Assembly (NCBI GenBank): GCA_964017065.1
Contig: OZ024790.1
Coordinates: 374,701-438,700, forward strand
Length of the DNA stretch: 64,000 nt
DNA from: Haliclona indistincta
Taxonomy: Eukaryota > Porifera > Demospongiae > Haplosclerida > Chalinidae
Direction of reading: 5' to 3'
The first letter of the stretch is position 1. Every line of letters begins with the position of its first letter. Positions 28,698-43,200 of this stretch are shown here, in pieces. The notes below the pieces were generated by a model. It was not told the DNA's origin. It did no database searches and was given only the letters and a program-made list of their open reading frames with translations. A program made the translations under genes and the position numbers.

Positions 28698-31600
28698 CTG
28701 CACAGACAAACAGAATACACATCATGACATGCACCAACTGTTAGCTCACCAGATGGAGGAGGAGATGAGAGAGTGATGGAGGGAGACTGAGCAGTGGCTG
28801 ATGCTGAGACAGAGGCTACATGAAAATAGACCATCATCAAACAATCTGTGTCAAACATAACATCTCACCAGTTGGAGGAGGTGATTGTGGTGTAGCAGTG
28901 GCTGATGAGGCAGAGACTGTGCTGGCTACATGAAAAGATACACTATAATACTAACATGCTGATCATCATCTGCCTCACTCACCATCTGGTGCTGCCAGCC
29001 ATGCCAGCATCCCATCATCAGAGCACTCACCAGTAGCAATATCTGGTCTAACAGAGCAGGTGAGATGAGCTGGAGAGAAGGCAGTGTCTGCCACACAAGC
29101 ATGAGGAATGGATTCACATTTCTTGAAGGGACAGAAGAACCCATCAGTGAACACAATCTGCTTAGTATCAAGATGACGCTGCCTGCAGACTGTGGCTATG
29201 GCGTGGTGGATGGCGGCTCTGATACGAGGAGCAGCTGACGGGTGCCCATTGAAGTGAACTGTAAGCCAAGCATGGCACTCTACTAGTTGCATCAAGCCTC
29301 CACCGACCTTGCACTCAAAACGGACAGCATTACGACCAAGGATCTTTTTAAGAGCAAACAGCTGCTTATTAAAGAGCAAAGCCACTACTAAGGCAGAGAA
29401 CATACCAAGAGGTATTACCCTGGTGCGACAGAGAAGAACAAGAGGAGCAAGATCACAAGAAAGAGAGGAAATCTTCTTGTTGGTAGGAAGGATAGAGGGA
29501 ATGAAAAACAGCTCGTCTCCATCGATGCACACGGGTGCTATGATCAGGAGATGCTGTAGAATGGACAGGAAGTCGTCCACTGAGTAACTACACTTCCCCT
29601 CCTCATTCACTCGATACTTGGAGCACACGATATCTACTAGCTTCTTGTTAAACAACCCTTGCTCCCGCAGCCTTCGTACCAATACCATGTGCTCAGAAAG
29701 GAGAGGATACTGAGAGGGAATGAGGTGGAGATCGATAATGCCAAGATTCAATATCTCAGTGACTTCGCTGAGAATGGCCTGAGGGTCAGTGAAGACCAGG
29801 TGAGGGGCAGCAGCTTGGAAATACAAGCAGAGAGCAGCGCCATCAAGAAAGACTAGTGCTGCTATCACATCTTCCTCTCCCATACTGAGATTCCTTCCTA
29901 CCTCTATACACTCTGCCAGACCTAGAACACTCCGACCCTCCTTCTTTGCCTTGCCACTCACCTCCAGTTCAAATACATACCATCTAGTAGGTATATCTAC
30001 TTCTGCATCGCTACAAGCATCCATGATCTTCTTCCTTAAATCAGATGCTGCTTTACTGCGATCTGGTTCCTTTGTGACCCGAGTGTTGATCGGGAAGAGA
30101 ATATCTCCATCAGGACTAACCTCAATGCACATTGACTTCAGCTCACCAAGACTATTCTTCAGCCATCGATTCTTACCGGAAAGTGTCTGGTCAAATAGCC
30201 GTCTATGCTTGTCAGCGTGTGTGCCAATCAGGAGGAACTTTGGCTCTGCTGATGATCCTTGACCACTGCCTTCCTCTGAGTGCTTGACTGACGTGAGAGT
30301 GCGAACAAGTTCTTCAATGAATTCAAGTTGAGACTTTTGTAATTGCGTTGGCTTGCGAAGATGCTGGTCATCTATCACATACTCGTACTGGAGCTTATCA
30401 TTCATAGAGTGGTTGAACTTTGAGGCTACTATGTTGACCGTGCTACCCCTGACAAATGCAGGTACGAGGCTGATGAATGACGGCTGTCCACCAGAGTCGA
30501 TTAAGTGGACAAAGGTTTTCTTTTTGTTGTTATCTTTCGAGATGTCAGGATTGGTCATAAGCTTATTGACGATATCGGAAGCTATGCCTTCTACTTTAGG
30601 AGGAACTGGCGGGAGACTAGTATCCTCGACACTCTCTGCTGGTGATGAACTAGAGACCAGTGGAGTAGCTGGTGATAGCACTGGAGGAGTGTGATCCACA
30701 TCAGATGGTTCCTGTGCACTGCTCTCAGTGGCTGCAGGAGTGGTGCTGGTGGCTGGTTGAGGAGGAACAGCACGAGATGGATTGAGCTCAATCATCTTCA
30801 CCTCCTCTGTGATGTATTTGAGGTAGGTATCATCATCGAGCTCCGTCCATGTAACATCTCCGCTGCCATCGGCTTTGATGCGGTAGAAAGAGATGGCTCT
30901 GGTTGCTCGTGTTGCTAACGGTGTGCTGGTCCTACTAGGAGGAGGTGGTAGGCCAAGCAGGAGATGTCTGATGCCGGTCTTGCCCACACCAGGAGGACCA
31001 GTGATGAGAGCTTTAATGATAAGGAGCTTAGTACGACCCTCTCTCATAGCCCTTTGGACTAGCTTTGTGTAGGAAATGGCCTCTGTTAGAATAGAAAATG
31101 AACATAACAAGAGTTCAATGGAACACATATACCCTGTGCAATACCCTATGCAATGTGGAGAATAGATGGGAATGCTACTACTAGTGACTTCAGTGTAAAC
31201 TATTATATTAGAGTTCTGTGAACACGCGTTTAATTGCTCACTCAGTCTCACAATTGTGGCACACCTACATACCGGAATTTTTAATCGGCGATGTTGCTAT
31301 TACGAATACATGGCCGTAGTACGTGACAGGAGACTATCTCGACTTCTCAGGCGTCTTTCAAAGAATAAATAATCATCAAACGAGTAGTTGAGAGCTATTT
31401 CTTCGAGCAGTAAGGTAGTAAGGTACACACACACATATATACGGACATAGCCAAACACTTAACCCTCTGGCGCCTACGTGCCCAGGGTAATAATCAGTTA
31501 CATGAGTACTTGCGGCTTGAAATATATTTTGTAAACAATTAGATAGAAGAATTAAGATTCAATCAATATTATTTTGCAGCTGTCATCGTGAATCTCGGGC

Positions 31601-34600
31601 AACCCCACATTTCATTACTGAACTATAGCAGCAATTATGATTAATGTTTTGAAGATACCAACCACTAAAAAGCTCACTTCATGAGTTTGGATAATGGAGA
31701 CAAAATATTATGTGTAATATGCTTTCCAAAAAAGAAAGGTACACAATGCCTTATTGGTGAACTGAATTATGCACGGTGTATTCTAGTAAGCCATCAGCAG
31801 ATGCATTAGACATCCAGTGCAAAGTGAAAAATTACTGTGGGGTTATGGGATACCGTTCAGTGGGTGTGGCTTACGTTAACTTTCTCTAACCTACAGCTGG
31901 CTTTGCACTACCTGTCAGTATCGTGCAGAACTTTCAAAGTCGTCCAGTCAGTAAAGACAGCTTCATCCACTATAGCGAGCTACACTTCGAATATTCGCTG
32001 TAAGTTTTAAAACCTACATCCCTTCTTTGCAACTACTTTTCTGGTATAGAAGTACTGAAACACTGTCGAGGGACTGAACAAGTTGTGCTGCACAATTCCA
32101 TTCTGGCGCAGACATTGCACGTGTATACACGATACACGAGTACCTACACGAAAAAATGAGCAAAAATACTTACACGTACATACACGATTGATTCTGAGTA
32201 GAGTAGACGAAAATCGCTTATTAAACGTGTAGACCACGCCCATTACTTGCAGTAATCACGCACGTGCATTGGAGCAACTAGACTGATGGCAGAAAGCGAC
32301 TTGGAAGCCACTATTACGGAAGAAGACATGCCTGAAGACTCTGAACAAGGTACCAGTAGCCTAGTTTATGAAGAAGTTGCTTCAGGAACTGATCAATTGA
32401 ATGAGTCAGACCGATCGGTGCGTATCAAGTACGAGGTTTTCTTCGAACTTCCGCCAAAAGGTTCGAAAAAGTTCCTCGCTAAGTGTAGGCTATGCCACCA
32501 CGGCAAACCATACAAGTACACGGCGAGCTCGAAAGGAAATCTACTTAAACACCTTCGAGGTTCTCATTCTAAAAAGCTGGATGATCACAAGAAGGAATTA
32601 TTAAAGCAGCTTTCCGACACGAATCAGCATACGTTGCACAAAGATGGAACTCTAGTACGTTGCGCAGCTACTAGATCTAAGCCCAGTGAAGCTTTCAAAA
32701 AGCAAGACATGATTCTCACGTGCATTGTTAAAAATGTCTGTGGTCGTGGGGGATTGCCGATATCTGTTGTAGAGCAGAGTTGGTTTCGTGCGTTTATGGA
32801 AGAGATTGAGCCTCGATTTCAACCAGTTTCAAGAATTAGTGTGAGTACAAAGCTTACTAAATTGTATGAAGAAGAAAAGAGTAGGTTATTGGCTGATATA
32901 GCAACATCAGTTGTGAAAAAGCCCAATGTCACTGTAGACTTTTGGACTGGTTGTGATGTAAGGAGTTTTATGGGGTGCACAGTACACTATATTAGCCAGA
33001 ACCAGCTCAAAAGTCATATGCTTTTCTTCGTTGAAGTTCGACCACCACATACCTCTGAAGTTATAAAGAGTCGTTTTGAAGATGAGTTAGATAATTTGGG
33101 TATTTCGTGCTTCAGGGTAGTGACAGATAATGCTTCAAACATGAAGCATGCTTTCGAGGAAGAAAATGAAGATGAAGACGATGATGAAGAAAATGATGGT
33201 GAGTCAGTTGAGATGGATCCATTACAACAATGGACAGTAAAGTCTTTGAAGTTTGAGGGTTGGATAGGTTGTGTTGCTCATCAAATACAGTTGGTTGTTA
33301 ACGATGGATATAATGAGTTGAAATCATATCGCCGAGTGCAGGCTATCTTTGCCAAAGTCAAAGCAATATCTGCTCTTTCACGAAGATCTAGTCATTTTGC
33401 TTATTCTTTGGAAATGAAAATTCCTGCACCAAATGATACACGTTGGAATTCTCACTACAAGCTTCATGCACACGTCTTGAAGCACTATGGTAGCATCAAC
33501 AAGTCTTTACAGGAAGTCAATAAGAGTGAGCTAATCATCTCAAGCACACAAATAGAAGTTCTTTCACTGATAGTTGAGGTTATGCAATATTTTTGCGAAG
33601 CTACTGATATTCTCCAGGGCGAAGGCTTTCCTACATTCAATCAGGTGATTCCTGTTATAGATTCACTTGAAAACGCATTAATGCAAGCCAAGAGAGATAA
33701 TGCAGCAGTTAACGCATTATGTGAGCGTCTCTTAACAAGTCTGAGAGATCGTTTCCAATATCTACTTTCTTCTGATATCCATAAGGTAGCAACTGCACTT
33801 GACCCAAGGAAGAAGCTTTCATTTACTGATCATCAAAAACCAGACAAGGTGTTTGTATTTACTTCAAGTGTTGTCATATTGTCTATTAAGTCTCTCTTAC
33901 CTTCCGATTCTCAGCCTGTGCAAGCATCAACTTCTACTCCAAGTGTTAATGTTGAACCAACTGTCAAAAAAAGCAGGCTACTAGAGTTTTGTAGTACAAG
34001 TACTTCTGATGATCCAGCTAGTGTGAATGATGTAAACACAGAGTTGCAGATTTACTTAGATCAACCAAGATTAGATGTACACCCTATCGAATTTTGGACA
34101 CAACGAAAGATCACACCACTTTCTACTCTGGCTTTACAGCTATTAACAATTCCCTGTAGTTCTGCCCCTGTTGAAAGGCTTTTCTCAAAAGCAGGCATCA
34201 TTTTAAATCAACGCCGTACTCGCACTGGAAGTAAGAAACTGGAACAGTTGATTTTTTTGAAATGAATTTTGATTATGCATGTATAATAATTTGATTATAC
34301 CTACACGATTACATGATTATTTCCAAAAAATACATGAATTAAAAAATGATTAAGTAGATGTAGATACATGAAAATTGGCAAGTAAATACAAGTATATACA
34401 CGGCAAAAAAATCAAAATACAAGTAGATACAAGTAGACGAAAAATTGGATACACGTGCAATGTCTGTTCTGGCGCCAAGAAATTTAGGACAATCTATAAA
34501 ACCTTGCAGCAATAATCAGACCTGAGTGTGTTCAAAGTGAAACAGCTCTGGACTCACGATCGATCTTGAAGCAAGATTCATTGAGTCGCTCGAGAAGGCA

Positions 34601-37600
34601 CCAAAGATAGCTTCCCAATACCAGACAGTGCTTAGTTTACAGTAACAATAACAAACCTTGCAAGAAAACATTAACCATAATTCAGTCGTTCATTAGAAGA
34701 GATGATAGATTTTGGATCAGAAATTAAAGCTGAAAATGTAGCAGGATCACATTTGGAGGATCGACTGAGATCACACTCCCAAACTGAGTATCAGCAGCGA
34801 GTTGAGCAAGCTCCAGGAGTACCAAAGCCCTATGATGGCTGAGTGGAGAGAGGCTAGCGGTTACTGGGGAGCTGTTTTCACTCAACAAAGCAACCTCGCC
34901 GACATGTTACAGCAGAGCTTGCTGACACCTTGGACCAGACAGCACACACAGAAGAATGAACCAACTGACCTACCAGAGGGACAACTCTATTCACTGAACT
35001 CAGTCAGACTGAAGAGGGGCGCACTTGAAGCTCACGGCAGAGGCACTGGGCTTGCCTACAGGAGCGGGAGCTGAGGAGACTCGTCAGCTAGTTGAAGACC
35101 ACCTCATAAACGTTGGCATGGAGCCAGGACTAATTCTAGTAATCATTCAGGAGAAGAAGCTGGACCTCAAGCTATATCTAGTAGATCAGAATGGTGTCTT
35201 CAAGTACAGAGGAAGGCCAACCAGAATCAGCACAGCCCACTGATGTCAGCTCTGAACTGGTAGAACTGCGAGTGCAGCTGACAGAGACACACACTCAACT
35301 GGACAAACTGCAGCATCGACTAGTACATGATACCGTCGAAAGTATCAGATAGAGCTGCCGAAAGAGAGGGACCGTGTACAGGAGGCAGATGTGCTACCAC
35401 GTGCAGAAACTAGACTCCGTCGTGGCCGCCGAGAAAGATCAACTAATTGAGGGGCTCAACCAAGAGCTGGCTAGAGAGCTACTTCTCACGTGGATCATGG
35501 TGCTGTCAGCCAGAAGAGAGCCAGACTGCAAGATGCAGAAGAACATGCTGCCTCTGGGAACCATGCAGTTGCCTCCATGTAGAGATGACCCACTAGACCC
35601 TGTGTATCCTCCTCCCTATGAGTATTCTCTCTCTCCCCCTTCATTCTTGTTCTCTGTCTCTATTACCAATGCTCTAGACGCACAGTTACATCTCTCTCAC
35701 TATGCTGGTAGACAGCAGAGAGAATGGACCTCAGACCACACAGGTGGACGACAGCGAGAACATCAGACTGCCCCAACTCACCATCGCAGGGGAAAGGCAC
35801 CTCCAGTAGAACAGTTCACCGTTCAAGCATTCACAGCTAAAAGTGTTATAGAGGTGTGGCTGAAATAACTTTCTACAATAAACTAGATTGTGTAAATATT
35901 AATATTTATTGTCGTGACTGGGACAAGTTTGTACCCTACGTTCTATTTGCTTATCGAGAGGTACCCCAGACCACAACAGGATTCTCACCCTTTGAGCTAC
36001 TCTTTGGTAGAGAAGTGAGAGAACCTTCGGATGTCTTAGAAAGAGTGGGAAGCCAGCGAGAAGAGCGTAATATCACACATTCTGGAGATACGAGAGAGGA
36101 TGGAAGCGATGCAAGAGGTTGTGAGAGAAATGTGGAGGAAGCGCAGAAGAGACAGAAAAAGTGGTACGATATAGGACAGCGAGAGACACACGACTCAAGC
36201 CGGACGGCAAAGTCTGGTGTTGCTACCAACATCTACCAACAAGCTTCTAGCACAGTGGAAGGGACCGAGGTCTTCGGAAGATTGGAAATGTGAATTACGA
36301 GATACAAATGTCAGGGAAGAAGAAAGTTTTTCTTGTGAACATGTTAAAGCAATGGCATGAGGCTACAGCTAACTATTATTGTGAGGAGCTTGAGGAGTCT
36401 GTTGGAGAGGAGGATCTAATGGTTTGGGAGCATCAGGAAATCTCATTGGTGACGATCAATGGAAGTCTTAAGAAGACGCAACGGAAACAATTAGAACAGA
36501 CACTTCATCAGTTTAGGGAAGTGCTGAGAGACAAGCCGGGACGAACTACCGTTACTGAGCATCACATTAACAAGCCGACCTGTGAGACACACACCATCGG
36601 ATTCCATATGCGTATAGAGCAGCTGTTGATCAGGAACTGAAAGATATGGTGAAGGAAGGTGTGATTGAACCATCAAAGAGTGGCTGGGCTTCGCCAATGG
36701 TGATTGTGAAAAAGACAACTCATTAAGGATTTGTGTGGATTACAGAAAACTGAATGCTGAGACGGAGATTGATGCATACCCAATGCCCAGGATTGACGAC
36801 ATACTTGATCAAATTGGACAAGCAAAGTACTTGTCAACCCTTGACCTAGCTAGGGGCTACTGGCAAGTACCAGTGGCGAAGGAAGGTCAGCATAAGACGG
36901 CTTTGTGACACCATTTGGGCTGTATCAATTCACGGTCATGCCATTTGGCCTCAGTGGAGCGCCTGCCACATTCCAACGTCTTATGGATCATATGACAGAT
37001 GGAATCCACCACTTTGCTCATGCATGCATACTTGGATGACCTCGTAATCTTCAGTTCAACGTGGGAGGAACACTTGGAGCATCTGTCGGTCATACTTACA
37101 AGATTGAAGGAGGCTGGGTTGTCTGTGAAACCCTCGAAGTGTCAGTTTGCAGTGTCTGAATGTGTCTATTTGGGTCACGTGATTGGAGGTGGAAGAGTCA
37201 TGCCAGTTAAAGACAAGCTGGAAGCAATCAACTCATTTCCTGTGCCGGTGGGAAAGAAGATGTATGCTCATTCTCAGGACTGGCGGGGTACTACAGAAGA
37301 TTTATTCCGGACTTTGCTACAATAGCAGCACCACTCCCTGATTTGACGAAGTCCTCCAAGCCGCAAAGAGTGAATTGGACCAGAAAATGTGGAGAAGCTT
37401 TTGAAAAACTGAAGGCGGCGCTAAGTTCATATCCTGTTCTTTGCAGCCCTGAATTTACCCGTCCTTTTGTGCTGTAGACTGACGCATCTGACGTCGGAAT
37501 TGGTGCCATTTTAAGCCAACGTGACAATGAAGGACTGGACCATCCTACTTCTTACTTCAGCTGTAAGCTACTCCCCAGAGAATGCAACTATTACACCATC

Positions 37601-40227
37601 GAGAAGGAATGTCTAGCTATCAAATAGAGTTTAGAAGTTTTCCAAGTATACCTGACTGGTAGGCCCTTCACCATACAGACAGATCACAGAGCGATGCAGT
37701 GGCTTGACAACATGAAAGACACTCGTAGCCGGCTAACTCGCTGGAACCTGTCGCTACAACCGTTCAAGTTCACTGTTGAGCACCGCAGGGGTATAGAGAC
37801 AATGCAAACGCGGACACTCTCTCAAGGATTGGTACTCCGTGCTTCGCACATGAGAAGGAAGAAGTGTGACAGTGACCCAATTAATTTGTGTGCATATGAT
37901 TATTAACTCTTTAGTGACTGAATTATTTTGACGAAAATTCGGCTTACTCTAAACTGACAGTTTGTCTTGCGATTTCTGCAACATGCAGTACGCTAGCTGT
38001 TCCAAACTAGCACTGTTTTTTCCTCAAAGTTTACGACCATGTACTAAACTCTGAGTTGGCCACTCCCACTTCGGAACTGAAGTCACTTAAGTGCTGCGAC
38101 CTCGTCATTTTCCAGCCATTTTTGGTCTTCGTTTAGCCCTGGTGACTGATACAAAAACCTGGTGTGTCCAGGTGAGCAAACAGCATAGTTTAGACCATAT
38201 TCTATGCCCAAGTATGCATTTCCGGGCATCCTGAAGCCTTAAAAATGCCAAAAGTGGCGAGGGGCTCTGCCCCTTTGAACCCCGGGTTAACGGGGAGACA
38301 CCCCCCTTTAAAATTCCCCCGTGCTATACGTTTTAGAGGGGAGGGCGCGCCGAAAAACAGTGTTTTTTTTTGGGTAAAGTCATCTTTTGTAATTAAACTT
38401 CATTTGACCTTTCTAGAGCACTTTTTGTACTTTTTATGACATTTAGAGTAGGTGGAGTCAATAAAGCCGCTATAGGCCTTAAAGGGTTAATTGATTTTCT
38501 GGAACATTCTAGAACATTTTTGCATGTGTGTATTATGTAATACCACATGTAAAATAATATTGATTTGAGTGAACAAGAATACTGTTACAATGCATAATTA
38601 TGGTTAATAGCCACACCTGATCATAATTGTGCAATACAGGGAAGCCATGTATAGCTGTTATAACAGGCTAACCACAGACTCACTATCCTTGCATTGATTA
38701 TGACAACCAACATGCACACTGCACTATAACAGCTTTTTTCCTTATAAGGTCAATACTGCTAAAACAAGCCAAAACAAACAGTTTACTTAGCACTATCCAT
38801 AAAAAGAAAAACTATTGAACTTTTTCAAATTCTTGTCTGAAACTATGCATGAGCAGATTATGCTCAAACATTTACCCACTATTCTATGCTAGGGTGCTAT
38901 TGTGTAGCACTGCTTGGTCCAGCTTCAGATTCTGCCTGACAGTTGATAACACAAGCATCAACACCACTTGTATTCATCTGTACTTGCTGTTTACTAGGCT
39001 ACAGCTAGCTGCTATGTTTCAGTGAGCCACATGATACCCTTAACCACACCCAGCAGAGTTTGTGAATTATGACAGAGAACCAAAACCTGCAAGCTTTGTT
39101 GATGTCGTTGCCTTACTCACAGTGTAGTGGTGTGGTGAAAGCCTATCTCCCAATCACTACTGTACGTTCTTGCCTACCAAGTATACAGATTTTCTACCAA
39201 ATATACGGAGTTGGAAAAGGTCTATTGGAGTTTGATTGATGCTCCTTTCTCATTATGTGCTCCATATCCGTTCAAAATTACTGTGATTTACTAGCATATT
39301 TATATTCTGTACACACACACACACACTTATGAGAAGATTACGTACAGTATCCCTCACTTGAGCATGTGAACACCAAGCAATAACAAATACCAGTTGTCAT
39401 GGTTACTGCATGGTGTGAATATACTCACCAAGTGTCACTAGGTAGTCAACAACAAACCGACGACCATACCCCTTTGCTAGATCCAGTGGAGTCTTCCCAT
39501 TCTGCAGGTGATGATGAAGACAGTCAATAAAATGGTAACTATTATACAGTGATATCACACACTTGTACTGGTTACTGTCCAGCTCAAGGCTCTTTCCTCA
39601 TGTTGTACTGATCTCAATGATCATGACTCACATGACTACAGTACCTAGAGGCATAGACATGTTGTGTAGTGTACCTCACACTCTTTTCCTTCATAATAAC
39701 AAGAAGGAAAAGAATGGTGTATCCCACACTCTTTAATCTCCTAACAGGAGGCAGCATCATTGTATCAGTGTTGTCCTATCCTATCTAGAGCTTGAATCAT
39801 ACTAGTACCAGTATTGTTTTGAGATCTACACATCACTCGTCCTCCCAATTATTTTTCAGCACACACTTCGCCCAACTTGAATTCTAGATGAAAGCCAGAT
39901 TGACATCGATCATGTCATGTGACGTAAACAACAGTAGGAAACTAGTGCAGACAAATCAATGATTTTGACATGCAAAATCAACTTGTATTAACATGTAGAG
40001 CAGACGGGATTAAATTGATCTTGAATGCATGAGCATTAGAGTCCTAGTGCAGACGAACCACAGCATTAACACATATACAGGGTTACATGAATCTAGCCTC
40101 ATCCCCTGGTGGTGGTGATTTTAATAATGTTGAGGATAGGGCAGCCTTAGAGTGTCTGATAGTCCAATAATTCACACATGTGTAGAATTTTATAGATTAT
40201 TCAAACAAGTCGTACACTATTGTGTTA

Positions 40228-40274
<47 letters not shown>

Positions 40275-43200
40275 GTTTAGCAAATTGCATGGACACACAC
40301 AAATAGCAATGCATGCTAATACAAGGTGTGTACCCAAATGAATAAACAAGTATACAGAGATAATAAATAATGTAGAATCGCATGAGTCCAGATACGTGAA
40401 AGAAGTCACCGATCAGTAGCCACAAGTATAGGTGAATGGTTAGAAGAGGTCAGCCACGAATATAATAATAGTAGAAAGGTAGAATCAAATATAGTTAAGT
40501 GAACAGGTCAGTAAACAAGAGAACAGTAGATTGAGCAAGAGGTCAACAAGTACAGGCTTAGGAAGAGGTCACAACAAGTACAGGCTTAGTAGAGTTTAGA
40601 AAGCGATGAGGGCAGGAACTTTCAATGAAGAGAAAGAATTAGAATAAAAGATAGAAGTAGAGAAAAAATTAGAGAGGCTTGAAAGAATGCTCGAGTAGAA
40701 GTGAGAGGGTTAGATAGAGGAGCAGGAGGAGTAGGAAGAAGAAAAGGAGGGCGTCTCATGTGTGGCTTCCGAGGCATCGAATTAGACTCAGATTGACAGG
40801 GTGATACATGATGTGGTGACTTAGAAGGACAAGAGAAAGGGGGAGTAGGGTGCTGACTTTGAGGCGAGCACTGACAGCTAGGAGACCGACTGTGGGCAAA
40901 ACTGGGCACGGGTGACCTGGAGGAGGCTCTGTCTTCATGAGTAGACACACGTCCATGGACATCCTGGTTACCACCAGCTAGGCGAGCACTCCTCCGAGGC
41001 ACAGCCACCAAGGCAGCAGTCCCTCCACCACGACTCTTTCCGCCACGCGTCCGCGCCATGTTGGTGAATAATTGTGTCATGTTTACAGGATGTCTGATTC
41101 TGATCGTGTACTAAGGCTATGGTGTCGGCTATGTAGATTTGAGGAGTGTTCCAGATTGTTTAGACTGTTGTGAGATAGCTGACAAATACATTGAACAAAT
41201 TTATCTACTATGACACATGTAAATAAAAAATTATACGTCCACTAACACATAATCTCATCATCTCAGTGACACTCACCTTATCCCTCAGCTGAATGTTGGC
41301 TCCATGGGATACTAGTAGCTTCACCATCTCCAGGCGACCATTCCAAGCAGCCCAGTGACAGGCAGTCCATGAGTCCTATAAGAGGATAGAAGGTGTACAG
41401 AGCTGGTACAAGAGCTATTTTAATATTCATCTGATCAAACACTATAACTAGTACAATAGAATAGTGGAGTGAGCCTGAGCTGATTTCTGAACACCAGAGA
41501 CTCTAGTGCCAACAGCAAGCAAGTTGCAAACAAGCTTCATGGAGCGCTACTCAGACACAGTCTCTCTCAATGCAGCTCTGTCAAGTCAGATTTTACCATT
41601 CTCTACATGTCAAGGCAGCTTTCTTCATTTGAATTCTTGTGTTAGTCCACTTGTTTCTTGGTGGTTAGGCTAAGTACAATCGGCCTTCTTACAACAACAT
41701 TGCTGAGCATCATGGCATCATGTGGGCGCTATCATCTACTGAGCATGTGTGCTATGTTCACGTCGTTTCTGTTTGATGTTGCTATGGTCTAAATCAGTTG
41801 GACAGCACATCCAATCAGATCTACGCTGTTTGGAAGCCCTTGCGCTGTTACCATAGCGCCCTCGCTACGCTTGGACGCTAAACTGGATGCACTGTCTAAC
41901 TATTAGTGTGTCAAGTGTCTATTGCTAAGCAGTGTATCATACAGTACCCTGGTATAGGGGGATTCCCCACTGCTAACCCTAGTGCCACAAAATAATTGTG
42001 AGAAAGTAACTTTCTCATCTGCTGGTGTCCAAAAATAACAAAAGGCTTGAAAATCACTTTTAGAGGGCTTAAATTTCCAAAAAAATTTCTAGAAACTTTC
42101 TGAACGACGATCAATTTTCAAAATTGTTTTATACCTGGTTTCATCTAAACGACATGACTAAAATTAATGAATAGAAATGTATCCAGTTTGCAGTGAATCA
42201 GGAGCAGTGTAACCTAAGTGTCTCAGTAATTTCTACCAATGATACTCTGCAATAAATATTATTAGCTCCGTATCACGTATTATGGCTGAATTCAGTTACC
42301 TACAAACAAACGCTCGTAACTTTGCAACTATAGCGCTCAGAAGATTGGCGCTAGTACCAAACTGTAGCTAAAGGATAGCGCTTTATAGCTAGCGCAAAAA
42401 ACCGAGATCGTGTCGGCGATCATTTTCTACCTAAAGTCGCTTGTAACTCAAAACGAATATCTACACGATATTGATTCCCGGTTTTCCAAAATCGGGTCAC
42501 ATATTGTGAACTAAGCATATCAATAAGAGTCACTGAACAATGACTACTCATAGAGCCATTATAAACACATGACTGTCACATGACTGTCACATGACTGCAG
42601 CAGCTATCACATGCTCTCCTACCCAGTCACCATCACAACACTAGTGAACCTGTTCACCAGCTCCCTCCCTACCACTACAAACCATACTGTGGTCACTATT
42701 ATACATGACGGGATACTACTGGGACCCACAGATGAGACAGGCACTAACCCCTTCACCACCCAGGACTGCTCAGTGTGGGTCACATGACATGTGTGACAAC
42801 CTGCACTGTGAATGCTACTCAACACAAGAGAGTGACCTCTGAATAAAGGACACACAATCCTTGAGAGTGGTATAATCTCCATAGTAATGGGTGTGGTTAG
42901 TTAACAATGACTATCAAAGTGCCTGGACAGTGGCATGTTCATTAGCTGTCAATGAGAAGACGCTGTATGTTACTGTCATAATAGCTTTGTTATAATGCTA
43001 GGCTACAATTTCTGTGAATTTGTCTGTACGACTACTTTGTGTTACAGTATTGGTTTGCAGCAGTGCAGGTTTGTTGTATGCATTTGGTAGCTTCAAGTTG
43101 TGTAGTGCACTGACTCAAAATACTACTATGCTCCATACAGAACAGCAGAAACACTGCCAAGTAGCAAGAAACTAGCTTTCCTTTCCTTTATGGTATTTAG

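Larger units (their letters stand above)
31083..39428 (-). other. 8.3-kb transposon-filled intron of the ANK-Roc-death-domain gene
   Basis: It contains the hAT element (32109-34466), a decayed Gypsy element (about 34620-37902) and a TTAACCC-ended MITE (37903-38489). The 38490-39182 part shows nothing I can name. From 39183 the sequence is the twin of window position 1 onward. Confidence 0.7.

Noticed and set aside
31082..31251. Start of the Roc protein at the ATG at 31251
   Set aside because: A TCTAACAG acceptor at 31083-31090 and the phase match to the ANK exon indicate that the sequence beyond 31082 is intron.
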